Positions 9,225 to 17,709 of a DNA stretch of 64,000 nucleotides are shown here, piece after piece. The stretch covers positions 1-64,000 of the forward strand of contig JADJBW010000009.1 of the NCBI GenBank assembly GCA_016703525.1. The letters run 5' to 3'. The first letter of the stretch is position 1. Each line of letters starts with the position of its first letter. The stretch is from Actinomycetota bacterium. Its GTDB lineage: Bacteria; Actinomycetota; Acidimicrobiia; Acidimicrobiales; Microtrichaceae. The notes under the pieces are model-generated. The model was not told the DNA's origin, made no database searches, and saw nothing but the letters and a program-made list of their open reading frames with translations. The translations under genes were made by a program, and so were the position numbers.

Positions 9225-10136
9225 TTACAGCAACGAGCGGAGCACGGCTCTCGTGTCGGCGATCTCGGCCGGGTCGGCGGCGTACTCGACGCCGACGAAG
9301 TCGGTCACGCCCACCTCGGCCAACGCCGCGATCCGCTCGCGAACGGTTGCGGCCGACCCGACGATGGCCACATCCGCTGGCCCGGCGGCACCCTCGCGGT
9401 CGAGCATCGCCCGATAGGACGGCAGGAAGCCGTACATCTCGAACACCTTGGCGCAGCGCGCCAGCGCGGCGTCTTCGTCGGCGGTCACGCACACCGGCAG
9501 CGCCGCGACCACTCGCGGGGCCGGTCGACCAGCGGCCTCGGCAGCGGCGGTGATCGAGGGCACGATGTGGTCCGCCAGCGTGGTCGGGCCGGTCATCCAC
9601 GTGACGGTGCCCGCGGTCAGACGTCCGGCGAGTTCGAGCAGCCGCGGCCCGAGCGCCGCCACCAGCACCGGCGGTGCGGCGATGCCGGGGGGCAGGCTGA
9701 GCGACGCCTGCACCGCGTACGCATCGCCGGTCGTCGAGGCCGCCTCGCCGCGCAACAGCGGCAACAACGCGTCGAGGTAGCCCGCGAGGTGGCGTGCGGG
9801 GTGGGCGTAGCTCAGGCCGAACATGTTCTCGATGACGATCTGGTGGCTCAGTCCGATGCCGAGCGTGAGCCGCCCGCCCGACGCCGCCTGCGCCGTCAGC
9901 GCGAGCTGCGCCATGGTCACCGGGTGGCGGGGATAGGTCGGCACGACGGCGGTGCCGAGCTCGATGCCGGGCACCTCGCGGCCGACGATGGCCAGCACCG
10001 ACAGCGACTCGAAGCCGAAGATCTGCGGCATCCACCACGACGCGAAGCCCTGCTCGTGGGCCGTCGCCGCCGCGGCGATGTGATCATCGATGGTGCCGCC
10101 GGTCGTGGCCGACGATTCGAACAGTCCGATGCGCAT
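9225..10136 (-). CDS. F420-dependent LLM-class oxidoreductase
   Basis: A 303-residue luciferase-like monooxygenase-fold protein: MRIGLFESS start, ELGTAVVPTYPRHPVTMAQLAL and RLTLGIGLSHQ are characteristic of the coenzyme-F420 group (TIGR03564-like). Such enzymes transfer hydride between F420 and small organic substrates. The pairing with the adjacent FAD oxidase on the same strand may be functional but is not proven. Substrate unknown. Confidence 0.88.
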   Translation of the reverse strand: MRIGLFESSATTGGTIDDHIAAAATAHEQGFASWWMPQIFGFESLSVLAIVGREVPGIELGTAVVPTYPRHPVTMAQLALTAQAASGGRLTLGIGLSHQIVIENMFGLSYAHPARHLAGYLDALLPLLRGEAASTTGDAYAVQASLSLPPGIAAPPVLVAALGPRLLELAGRLTAGTVTWMTGPTTLADHIVPSITAAAEAAGRPAPRVVAALPVCVTADEDAALARCAKVFEMYGFLPSYRAMLDREGAAGPADVAIVGSAATVRERIAALAEVGVTDFVGVEYAADPAEIADTRAVLRSLL

Positions 10137-10156
10137 CGACGGAGACTACCGGCGGC

Positions 10157-11541
10157 TCAGTCGACGCGGCCGAGCTTGTCGTACAGGTCCGGAAACCGGC
10201 CGTTCGGGTCGAGCACGGCCTTCGCCGCGTCGTAGGTGGGCCGGTTGTAGACCTGCCAGAACCGTTCGCGGTCGTAGTGATTCCGCCCGATCAGGGTCTT
10301 GATCCCACCGAGGCGGAACACCTCGTCTTCGAGTTCGCATGAGAGATCTCGGGCGCGCGATCGGTTGGGTGCGCCGTACACGGCGAAGTCGATGAGCAGG
10401 TCGCCGGCCGCGATGCCGGGCGCGACGTGCGGGCCGAGCCACGGGTACACCGTCGGCATGCGATAGGGGATCACCCACAGCGGCCAGAAGTCGAAGTCGG
10501 CGCAGTACCAGCGCCAGAACTCGGAGAAGCGCCGGTGCGGAATGAACACGTCGCACACCACGTCGGGCCGACGTTTGGCGCGCCCTATGAGCGGTGCCAA
10601 CCGGTTGCTGAGCGAGATCAGATTCGTCGATCCAAGTACCTTCGGCCCGACAAGTCGCCGGACCCAACGCCACTCCAGTGGCGGCACCGTTGCGGTGAGC
10701 CAGTGGCACTCGGTGTCGTAGCGGAAGAAGTACTGCTCCGCGGTCATGACGTCGGCGTCGAGTCGAGCGGTCGAGCGGTAGTAGATGTGCTCGCGGGTGT
10801 AGTCCGACGGCGCGACGTCGCTGTGCTCGACGAATCGGCCGAGGCACAGCGTGAGTCGATTCGGCGCATGCACGATGCCGTCGACCAGCGGGTGCGCCCC
10901 GATCGGGGCACCGTCGGCTCCCACCTCGCATGCCGCGACGAGTGCCGCCTCGAACTCGTCGACGTCGGTGAAGTGGCGGTAGGCCATCTCGACGTAGCGG
11001 CCGGCAGGAACGAGGCGAAACGCAATCCGGGTGAGCACCCCGAGCGTGCCGTAGCTGCCGTGCATGGCCTCGAACAGGTCGGTCCCGTCGTCGCGGGAGA
11101 CCTCGTGCACGGTGCCGTCGCCGCCCACGACTTCGTACGACTCGGCCGTGTCGTGGAAGCCGCCGACGAACCACGACATCGACTCGATCGAGCAGCCCGC
11201 GACGGCCCCGCCGAGGGTGATCCTCGCAGCTCGGGCACGACGGCCGGCGCGAGGCCCAGCGGAAGGGTGGCGCGCACGAGCTCCTCGAAGGTCACGCCCG
11301 GCTCGGCCACGCAGCGCTGCTCGACGGGGTCGATCTCGATGATGTGCGTGAGCTGTGACGTGTCGATGGGGCGCGACGCGAATCGGGCGTCGCCGGGCAG
11401 GGGAACCACGTGGTGCACGCCGCCCTTGGCGATGTGCGCGGGGCCGCTCGCGTCGTGCATGGCTCGCACCGATGCCGCGATGGCGTCGACGCGTCGTCGA
11501 TGGTCAGCGTGGGATCGGTCGGGATCGGGTGCCGGCGTCAT
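10157..11541 (-). pseudogene. FAD-binding oxidoreductase (DHCR24-like), one-base frameshift
   Basis: Flavoprotein of the PCMH/FAD_binding_4 type, similar in layout to delta24-sterol reductases. From ATG 11541, the N-terminal FAD domain reads ...HIAKGGVHHVVPLPGD...IEIDPVEQRCVAEPGVTFEEL...VPELRG, then a base is missing near 11220-11225 (a GGG run on the minus strand read as GG). The following frame continues ITLGGAVAGCSIESMSWFVGGFHDT, HGSYGTLGVLT and a substrate-binding C-terminal half to 10157. With one base added the gene is 461 residues, normal for the family. The downstream fragment can start internally near 11179. Confidence 0.8.
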
Positions 11542-11599
11542 GGCTCGACATCGTTGCAGGTCGTCGCGGCGTCGGGCTCGGGTGCGCGATCCTGTGCGG

Positions 11600-11794
11600 G
11601 TGACCGAGACGATCAGCTTCGACTGCCCGCGCTGCGGCACTTCGGTGGACGAGGGCTACTACGGCCCCTGCACGTCGTGCCGGGATGCGCTGCGGGCGCA
11701 GTACGCCGGCGGGGCCCGCGACGACATCGTGGCCGAGGCCTACGTGCCCAAGATGAATGTGACCCCCAACGCCGTGGCGTTGAAGGACGACTGA
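11600..11794 (+). CDS. small zinc-ribbon protein
   Basis: A 64-residue protein with two Cys pairs, CPRCGTSVDEGYYGPCTSC, fitting one treble-clef or zinc-ribbon site, followed by an acidic tail ending in TPNAVALKDD. GTG 11600 starts just before the first Cys pair. Divergent from the FAD oxidase start (11541). Function unknown; the compact Cys pattern and preserved frame argue it is real. Confidence 0.65.
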   Translation: MTETISFDCPRCGTSVDEGYYGPCTSCRDALRAQYAGGARDDIVAEAYVPKMNVTPNAVALKDD

Positions 11795-11860
11795 CCGCAG
11801 CTCCTCCGCCCGCCCCCGCGCCGCATCCACGCGCCGCCACCCCGCACCCGCCGCCCGCCC

Positions 11861-11973
11861 CGAACTGGGCCGATCTACTTCCCTTGTGCGTTGGTGATTG
11901 GGCCCAGTTCGCGCCGGCTCCCCGAACTGGGCCGATCTACTGCCCTTCTGCGTCGGTGATTCGGCCCAGTTCG
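11861..11973. repeat. two tandem imperfect palindromes with CGAACTGGGCC arms
   Basis: Copies at 11861-11911 and 11923-11973 each open with CGAACTGGGCCGATCTAC and close with (G)GGCCCAGTTCG. Arms of 11 (first) and about 13 (second) bases flank a variable centre of about 25 bases. The same outer arms form the perfect hairpin at 2880-2930. They sit between the zinc-ribbon gene (+) and the TetR gene (-), that is between convergent 3' ends, a typical place for terminator-like or REP-like elements. Confidence 0.65.
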
Positions 11974-11977
11974 CTGC

Positions 11978-12049
11978 GGGTCGGCGGGTCGGCGGGTCGG
12001 CGGGTCGGCGGGTCGGCGGGTCCGCGGGTTGGCGGGTCCGCGGGTCCGC
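11978..12049. repeat. 8-bp tandem repeat, about nine units
   Basis: Nine consecutive units of GGGTCGGC, the last four carrying substitutions (GGGTCCGC, GGGTTGGC). Follows the palindrome pair directly and ends at the 3' end of the TetR gene. Probably a slippage-prone microsatellite. Confidence 0.75.
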
Positions 12050-12054
12050 GGAGG

Positions 12055-12630
12055 TCAGCGAATGCCGCGCAGGCCGGCCCAGGCGAGGCGCGACACGTCG
12101 TCGGCCAACGTGGCCGCGTCAACGGCAACCGAATGCTCGAGCCAGTACCGACACGAACCCTCCGCCAGCGCCACGATGCCGTTACCCAGGAGCTTGCGGC
12201 GCTCCGGCGACAGTCCCTCCACCTCGATGAGCGACGCGACGACCTCGGCGATCGAGGCCTCGACGCGCCGGGCCACGGCGGCGAACTCCTCGTCGCGACG
12301 GGTACCTGCGCCGAAGAGCACTCGGAAGGCGCTGGGGTTCTGCTCGACGAAGCTGAAATAGGCGCGGAAGCCGAAGATGATCTGCTCGCGGGGTCCGGAC
12401 GCCTGCGCCGCCGCCTTGGAGATCAGGTCTTCCAACTCGGTGCCGATGTCGACCAACAGGCCCTTGTACATGTCTCGCTTGGAGGCGAAGTGGTGGTACA
12501 GCACCGGCTTGGTGACGCCGGCGGCCTCGGCCACGTCGTTCATCGAGGCGTTGTGGTAGCCGCGTTCGCCGAACACCTCGATGGCGGTTCGCAGCAACTG
12601 CTCACGACGTTCGGCGGCCGGCAATCTCAT
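12055..12630 (-). CDS. TetR/AcrR family transcriptional regulator
   Basis: A 191-residue repressor-type protein. N-terminal helix-turn-helix: RREQLLRTAIEVFGERGYHN then MNDVAEAAGVTKPVLYHHF with the usual YHHF recognition-helix end. The C-terminal ligand domain is about 140 residues and of unknown ligand. An inverted repeat GTTAC-N6-GTAAC lies 13 bases upstream of the start, a likely autoregulatory operator; a similar site precedes etfB, so a link to fatty-acid oxidation is possible (inference). Confidence 0.92.
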   Translation of the reverse strand: MRLPAAERREQLLRTAIEVFGERGYHNASMNDVAEAAGVTKPVLYHHFASKRDMYKGLLVDIGTELEDLISKAAAQASGPREQIIFGFRAYFSFVEQNPSAFRVLFGAGTRRDEEFAAVARRVEASIAEVVASLIEVEGLSPERRKLLGNGIVALAEGSCRYWLEHSVAVDAATLADDVSRLAWAGLRGIR

Positions 12631-12642
12631 AGCTCGATCGAA

Positions 12643-12658
12643 GTTACCAGCCAGTAAC
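12643..12658. promoter_or_regulatory. TetR operator candidate GTTAC-N6-GTAAC
   Basis: Perfect 5-bp arms GTTAC (12643-12647) and GTAAC (12654-12658) with 6-base spacer, directly upstream of the TetR gene. Related sites TTAC-N6-GTAA at 51213-51226 and TTAC-N6-GTAG at 58944-58957 precede other genes in the window. Confidence 0.5.
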
Positions 12659-12678
12659 CGGCCGCCTCCGATCGACGA

Positions 12679-12948
12679 TCAGTAGCGGAACGGTTCGCCG
12701 CGCTCCTCCTGCTCGGCCGCCTTCACGCCGTAGCCGAAGATGACCGCGGGGATCAGCAGTGCCGCCGAGGCGGCGAGCGACACGGTGATCACGCCGGTCA
12801 CGACGCCACTGAACGAGGTGGCGAGGCCGATCGCGAACGCCACGAATGCCAGCAGAATCGCTCCGTAGCCGGCGCGCTTGGCGAGTCCGCTCCAGCGGGC
12901 GACCTGTGCTCGCCGTGCCACCACCGGGTCATCGGGGGTTCCACTCAT
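12679..12948 (-). CDS. small membrane protein, two transmembrane segments
   Basis: An 89-residue protein: charged N-terminus MSGTPDDPVVARRAQVARWS, hydrophobic stretch ILLAFVAFAIGLATSFSGVV, a second stretch LAASAALLIPAVIFGYGV, and a basic/acidic tail. ATG 12948 overlaps the stop of the upstream glycosyltransferase as ATGA, so it is translationally coupled to it. No family recognised; probably a membrane protein with both ends cytoplasmic. Confidence 0.75.
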   Translation of the reverse strand: MSGTPDDPVVARRAQVARWSGLAKRAGYGAILLAFVAFAIGLATSFSGVVTGVITVSLAASAALLIPAVIFGYGVKAAEQEERGEPFRY

Positions 12949-14003
12949 GGCAACCATCCTTGCCGATCGAGCAGCGAGCGGAGGTCGTGACGGAGGCGGT
13001 CGATCGAGAAGTGCTCGGCGGCGAGCCGCTCGTTGTGCGCAATCACCTGGGGTGCGCCCGCGCCGCGACCGGCGATCGCGTCGAGCGCTCCCGCCGAGTC
13101 GTCCTGGTCGATGAAACGAAATCCGATTCTGCGGAGCTCGTCGGCCATGGGATATCGGCCCACGACGACCGGGCGGCGGCGCAGCGATGCCTCGATCGGC
13201 GGCATGCCGAACCCCTCCCAGGTGGAGGGATACGCCACGAGGTCGGCGGCCGCGTACGCATCGTCGATCGAGTTCGCGCCGAGGTGGATGACCCGGCATC
13301 GTGCCGAGCGGATCAACCGGTCGAGTTCCGGCGCGTACCCATCCTCGGCCGGTCCGAGCAGCCAGTAGGTGCCGCCCACGTGCTCGGTGAGCGCGATGGC
13401 CGCGCCGATGTTCTTCCGGGGGATCGCGCGCACCGGGTGGACCACGAGCGGTTCGTCGGGGGCGACGTCGAGGTCGGCGCGCTGGCGGTCCCGATCGGCG
13501 GGATGGCCAGGGGCGAATCCGTTGTAGATCGCCGTGGCGGCGATCCCTCGCTCGGCCAGCTCGCCCACGGTCTGGCGATTGATCGTCACGTGGCACCACG
13601 ACCGATCGTCGGGCGGCAGCTCGGTGACGTGCGCCCACTGGTCGCGCTGCCACGGCGGGTCGTGATGGTGCAGCACGGCGGGTCGGCCGGCCAGGGCGCC
13701 GGCGACGGCGCGTGCGGCGGGCAGGTTCAGCGGGATCGTCAACAGGTTCTCGACCACGCAGAGGTGTACGTCGTCGAGCGCCTCGGCCAGTAGGCCCGGT
13801 GACGGCGGCTCACCCGCCCCGATCTCGAGCCCGGGCACCAACCGGTCGGCATCGCCGTTGCCGGCGACGGTGACCACGCGGAACCCGAACGACTCGAACG
13901 CGGCGATCCAGGTGCGTGTCACGACCGACACGCCGTCGGTCGCACCGAAGCGGAACGACAGGAAGGCGGCGAGTGGCGCGCCGTCGCGAGGCTGGTCGGC
14001 CAT
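12945..14003 (-). CDS. GT4-type glycosyltransferase
   Basis: About 352 residues with a GT-B fold layout. The N-terminal domain includes DGVSVVTRTWIAAFESFGF and the C-terminal nucleotide-sugar domain ends in STWEGFGMPPIEASLRRRPVVV, the E-x7-E signature of retaining GT4 enzymes. Acceptor and donor are unknown. ATG 14003 is chosen; an in-frame start at 14057 would add 18 residues toward the divergent gene. It is divergent from the hydrolase at 14060, a pairing that suggests synthesis and breakdown of the same glycoside. Confidence 0.83.
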   Translation of the reverse strand: MADQPRDGAPLAAFLSFRFGATDGVSVVTRTWIAAFESFGFRVVTVAGNGDADRLVPGLEIGAGEPPSPGLLAEALDDVHLCVVENLLTIPLNLPAARAVAGALAGRPAVLHHHDPPWQRDQWAHVTELPPDDRSWCHVTINRQTVGELAERGIAATAIYNGFAPGHPADRDRQRADLDVAPDEPLVVHPVRAIPRKNIGAAIALTEHVGGTYWLLGPAEDGYAPELDRLIRSARCRVIHLGANSIDDAYAAADLVAYPSTWEGFGMPPIEASLRRRPVVVGRYPMADELRRIGFRFIDQDDSAGALDAIAGRGAGAPQVIAHNERLAAEHFSIDRLRHDLRSLLDRQGWLP

Positions 14004-14059
14004 AGTGACCCAGCCTCGCATCGCCCGATCGAGGTCCGCCAACGACGAGGAGCCCACCG

Positions 14060-15259
14060 ATGCCCGGCACCGGCGACCCTGAGTTCGAAGCGTCCGCAGG
14101 GCGCGTGCGCCGCGCCGCTCCGGACATGCTCGCTGCGCACTGGCGAGCGCCGGGGTTCACGTGCCCCAACGCCAACGTCTATCCGTGGTCGTGGCTCTGG
14201 GATTCATGTTTCCACGTGCTGGTGTGGCAGGCACTCGGTCGAACCGATCGCGCCCTCGCCGAGCTCGCCACGGTGTTGTCGCTACAGGATCCGGAGACGG
14301 GCTTCGTCCCGCACATGGGGTATTTCGGCGACCCCGAGGCGTCGGTCGAGTTCTGGGGTCGACGCGGTGCGAGCTCGATCACCCAACCGCCGATGTACGG
14401 GCACGCCGTGGCCGAGCTGGTTCGCGATGGCGTCGAGGTGCCGGCGTCGCTCGTAGCAGCGGCTCGTTCCGGCCTGGCCTTCCTGCTCGACCATCGTCGG
14501 CGCAGCGTCGGGGGGCTGATCGAGCTGGCGCACCCGTGGGAGAGCGGGGCCGATGACAGCCTGCGTTGGGATGACCTGGTGCCGGGCACGTGGTCGCCCG
14601 ATGCGTGGCGGGCGGCCAAGGGGGCATTCGTGACCTCGATCGAGCGGTCACCATCCGGCGCGCCGCTCGGGAATCCGGCCACCCCGGTGGGAGCAGCGTC
14701 GTTCACTGCGTTGGTGGCGTTCAACGCGGCGGAGCTCGCCTCGGTTACGGGCGACGCAGCGCTGGCTCGCCAGGCGGTGGAGCTGACGGCTGCGCTCGAT
14801 GCCCGGTGGGACGATCGGCGCCGCACATGGGTCGACGACGGCCCGACCGCGACAGGTTCGGGAGCGGCGCCGACGCTGGAGGCGCTGCTCCCGTTGCTGG
14901 TCTCGACGTCCGAGACCGCCTGCGAGGTCGCGTTCGTCGACCTGTGCGACCCTGCGGCATACGGCGCGGCGTTCGGCCCGCGCGGTGTTCGCCGCGACCA
15001 CCCGGCCTACGAACCGCTGGGCTATTGGCGGGGCGGGACGTGGCCGCAGCTCGCCTATCTGGTGTGGGTGGCGGCTCGGCGACGTGGCCGCGGTGACGTG
15101 GCCGCGGCGATCGCGTCATCCATGTGCCGGGCCGCCGACCGCTCGGGTTTCGCGGAGTACTGGCATCCCGAGACCGCTGCGCCGGGCGGCGCTGTGCCGC
15201 AGTCGTGGACCGCGCTCGCCGTCGTGGTCGCTGTGCCGCCGGATCACTCGGGCAGGTAG
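14060..15259 (+). CDS. (alpha/alpha)6-barrel glycoside hydrolase, GH63/MGH1-like
   Basis: A 399-residue glucosidase-type protein. Motifs in order: NVYPWSWLWDSCFHVLVW, GFVPHMGYF, ITQPPMYGHAVAEL, LAHPWESGADDSLRWDDL (candidate acid Asp), YWRGGTWPQLAYLVW and FAEYWHPETAAPGG (candidate base Glu). These match the mannosyl/glucosylglycerate hydrolase-like group related to GH63. No signal peptide, so cytosolic. Divergent from the glycosyltransferase at 12945-14003. The 3' end overlaps the convergent DUF5317 gene by 16 bases. Confidence 0.8.
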   Translation: MPGTGDPEFEASAGRVRRAAPDMLAAHWRAPGFTCPNANVYPWSWLWDSCFHVLVWQALGRTDRALAELATVLSLQDPETGFVPHMGYFGDPEASVEFWGRRGASSITQPPMYGHAVAELVRDGVEVPASLVAAARSGLAFLLDHRRRSVGGLIELAHPWESGADDSLRWDDLVPGTWSPDAWRAAKGAFVTSIERSPSGAPLGNPATPVGAASFTALVAFNAAELASVTGDAALARQAVELTAALDARWDDRRRTWVDDGPTATGSGAAPTLEALLPLLVSTSETACEVAFVDLCDPAAYGAAFGPRGVRRDHPAYEPLGYWRGGTWPQLAYLVWVAARRRGRGDVAAAIASSMCRAADRSGFAEYWHPETAAPGGAVPQSWTALAVVVAVPPDHSGR

Positions 15260-15901
15260 ATGCGCGGCGGCTGCATGCGAGACGGATGCAGCCCTGGGCC
15301 CCGGCGTTTCACCGGGCCTTGGCCGAGCGGCGCGATCGCCTGCGTGTAACGCATCGGTCCGCCGCGCCGCACGGTTCGTCCGCGTAGCAGCGACGCAACC
15401 ACGAGCGCCGCGCCGGCGAGCACCACGAGATCGCCGATCGAGAGCACCTGTTCGGTCGCCGAGATCGGGAGGATCTCGCCGAGCCACCGAAGCGAGGTTT
15501 CCGAGGTCGCCACCGATCGCGGCCCGTCGAGCTCGAGCGGCTGCGCTGTCGCCGTGACCAGTCCGGCGTTGACGAGCGCTGCGGCTCGTCGGGGTCTCGC
15601 CGTTGACGAGAATCGGCAGCGTGTTGAGCGCGAGCCCGAGCAGTAGCACGACCATCCCGCCGACGCGCAGGTTGGCGAAACAGAAGGCCATGAGAGCGAG
15701 CATCGAGCCGAGGTCGAGGATCGTTGCCCACCAGTGGTCGCCAACCGGGCCGAGCGACAACGCGAACTGCACCGCCAGCGCCACCGGAGCGACGATGGCG
15801 AGGGCCGGCTTCCACCGAAGCATCGCCGCGACGGAACCATCGGTGCGTAGGCCGAGCCCGGCACCGATTCCGAGTGCGACGAGGGTGGTCAGGAGCGCCA
15901 C
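15244..15901 (-). pseudogene. DUF5317-type membrane protein, one-base frameshift
   Basis: GTG 15901 opens a hydrophobic protein (LLTTLVALGIGAGLGLR; PALAIVAPVALAVQFALSLG; ILDLGSMLALMAFCFANLRVGG; VVLLLGLALNTLPILVNGE) of the DUF5317 layout. Near 15583-15597 the frame shifts by one base. The new frame continues AAALVNAGLVTATAQPLE...IGDLVVLAGAALVVASLL to the stop at 15244. With the shift corrected it is about 218 residues with five to six membrane segments. Function unknown. Confidence 0.65.
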
Positions 15902-15990
15902 GCAGCGAGCCTAGTTGCTGACTCGGTGACGACGGTGGTATACGCGCTCACGGTCGCCGTGGGCCGACCCGCAGCGGCCGGTCGGCGGTG

Positions 15991-16728
15991 TCAGCAGGGC
16001 GTGAGTTGCGCCGCAGCGGTCGTCTTGGTGGCCGAACCGGCCGGGCCCCAGACCTGCACGGTTACGGTCAGCGTGTCCGACGTGGCACCGATGCCGGCCA
16101 GCGATCGTGCGTCGATGGAGGCGGCCCACGACCCGGGTTCACCGACCAGCGACAGCGTTCCGCTGGCGGTGGCGGTGCTCCAAGCGGCCGTCGCCGTCGT
16201 GACGTTCGATGCCCGCACGATGAGCATCGCCCGCGTCGGGGTGCAGGCGCCGACCGGGATGATGGCGGGCACGGCCGCGACTTCCTCGATCGTCGGGGCA
16301 ACGCCCGGCGCCGGTGTCGTGGTGGGCGATCCGATAGCGGCGAGGGTGGTCGTCGACTCCACGCTCGGCGGTACCGCTGCGCTGGTCTCAACCGTCAGCG
16401 GCGCCGTCGTGAGGTCGGCTGTCGGCGCGCCGAGGGCGGTCGATGCGGGGGCGGTCACGGAGACGCCCGCCACCAGCGCGGTCGAGTCGGCGGCGTTGGT
16501 ATCGCCGGTGAGCGCAGCGGGGTCGAACGCGATCTCAAATCGGTCCGCCGGCTCGCCGCCGATCGGCCCGCCGATGCCATCGCGGGGTGAGCTCACCCCG
16601 GCGCCGACGACGATCGATCCGACCGCCGCGGCGGCGAACAACCCGGCGATGACCGAGCCGACATACGCGCGGATCGGCACGGCGCGGGGCCGCATGTGGG
16701 CCGGTCGTCTGCGTCGTCGAGTCCTCAC
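15991..16728 (-). CDS. secreted or membrane-anchored protein of unknown function
   Basis: About 245 residues: a basic N-terminus (VRTRRRRRPAHMRPRAV), one hydrophobic segment VGSVIAGLFAAAAVGSIVVG, a long Ala/Thr/Pro-rich linker, then a small C-terminal beta-type domain from about residue 160 with two Cys, one at the very end (QLTPC). GTG 16728 or ATG 16695 are possible starts. The open frame continues far upstream over the enoyl-CoA hydratase, but that part is antisense to a clear gene. No family recognised. Confidence 0.55.
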   Translation of the reverse strand: MRTRRRRRPAHMRPRAVPIRAYVGSVIAGLFAAAAVGSIVVGAGVSSPRDGIGGPIGGEPADRFEIAFDPAALTGDTNAADSTALVAGVSVTAPASTALGAPTADLTTAPLTVETSAAVPPSVESTTTLAAIGSPTTTPAPGVAPTIEEVAAVPAIIPVGACTPTRAMLIVRASNVTTATAAWSTATASGTLSLVGEPGSWAASIDARSLAGIGATSDTLTVTVQVWGPAGSATKTTAAAQLTPC

Positions 16729-16920
16729 ACGGGGCCTATCGGCGCCGGTCCACACGAGTTGAGGCGTGTGGCGCCGATTCGTGTCGTCACCTCGCGGCGA
16801 TTCGTACCGCCAGCGTCGACCAGTTTCGTCGACCGGCGTCGTCGACCGGCGTCGTCCACCGGAGCGTTCTGCGGATGCCGGGTCGGCATCGCCGCGATCG
16901 CTTCCGTAGTGTTCGGCGCC

Positions 16921-17700
16921 ATGACCGACGAACTGCGCTATGACGTGGCTGACGGCGTCGCCACGCTCACCATCAACCGGCCCGAGCGTCGAAACGCCCT
17001 GTCGTGGGAGGTGATCGAGGGCCTGCGATCGCGCATTGTCGAGGCCCGCGACGATCCGGCGGTGCGAGCGGTCGTGCTCTGCGGCGCGGGCGATCGGGCC
17101 TTCTGCGCCGGCGCCGACCTCGGTGGGATGGCCGCCGGTGCCGGCCCCGCCCAACTCCACGACGCGAGGGGCGAACTGGCCCGCCTCTTCATGGAGTTGT
17201 ACGCGCTCGGCAAGCCGACGATCGCGAAGGTCCGCGGGTTCTGCCTCGCCGGGGGTTTCGGGCTGGCGTTGGCATGCGACATCGTGATCGCCGCGCAGGA
17301 CGCGGTGTTCGGTACCCCCGAGATCAACGTCGGGCTCTGGCCGTACATGATCACCGTGCCGCTGTGTCGGTCGATGCCACCCAAGAAGGCGCTCGAACTG
17401 ATGATGACGGGCCGCCGAATCGACGCCGCCGAGGCGGATGCGCTCGGGCTCCTCACGCGTGTGGTGCCGGTCGACCGGCTGGAGGCCGAGGTCGCCGAGG
17501 TCGCGGCGACGCTCGCCTCGAAGTCGCCGTCGGTGATGCGCGCCGGGCGCGACGCGTTCTACGCAGTGTGGGACGCGTCGGCCGCCGAGGCGCTCGCGGT
17601 GCTGCATCCGATGCTGAGCGTCACGACCACCTTCGAGGACGCGGCCGAGGGCATCACGGCCTTCATCGAGAAGCGGGAGCCTCGCTGGACCGGCCGGTAG
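16921..17700 (+). CDS. enoyl-CoA hydratase/isomerase family protein
   Basis: A 259-residue crotonase. VATLTINRPERRNALSWEV starts the fold; the first oxyanion-hole loop is AFCAGADLGGM and the second KVRGFCLAGGFGLALACD. FGTPEINVGLWPYM follows. The usual catalytic Glu pair of true hydratases is not fully evident, so a different crotonase reaction is possible. It lies 9 bases upstream of the carboxyltransferase gene, so they are likely one transcript for acyl-CoA breakdown. Confidence 0.9.
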   Translation: MTDELRYDVADGVATLTINRPERRNALSWEVIEGLRSRIVEARDDPAVRAVVLCGAGDRAFCAGADLGGMAAGAGPAQLHDARGELARLFMELYALGKPTIAKVRGFCLAGGFGLALACDIVIAAQDAVFGTPEINVGLWPYMITVPLCRSMPPKKALELMMTGRRIDAAEADALGLLTRVVPVDRLEAEVAEVAATLASKSPSVMRAGRDAFYAVWDASAAEALAVLHPMLSVTTTFEDAAEGITAFIEKREPRWTGR

Positions 17701-17709
17701 TCTCCGCCT

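Noticed and set aside
11861..12049. CRISPR-like array
   Set aside because: Only two long palindromes and an 8-bp microsatellite; no regular repeat/spacer pattern and no cas genes.
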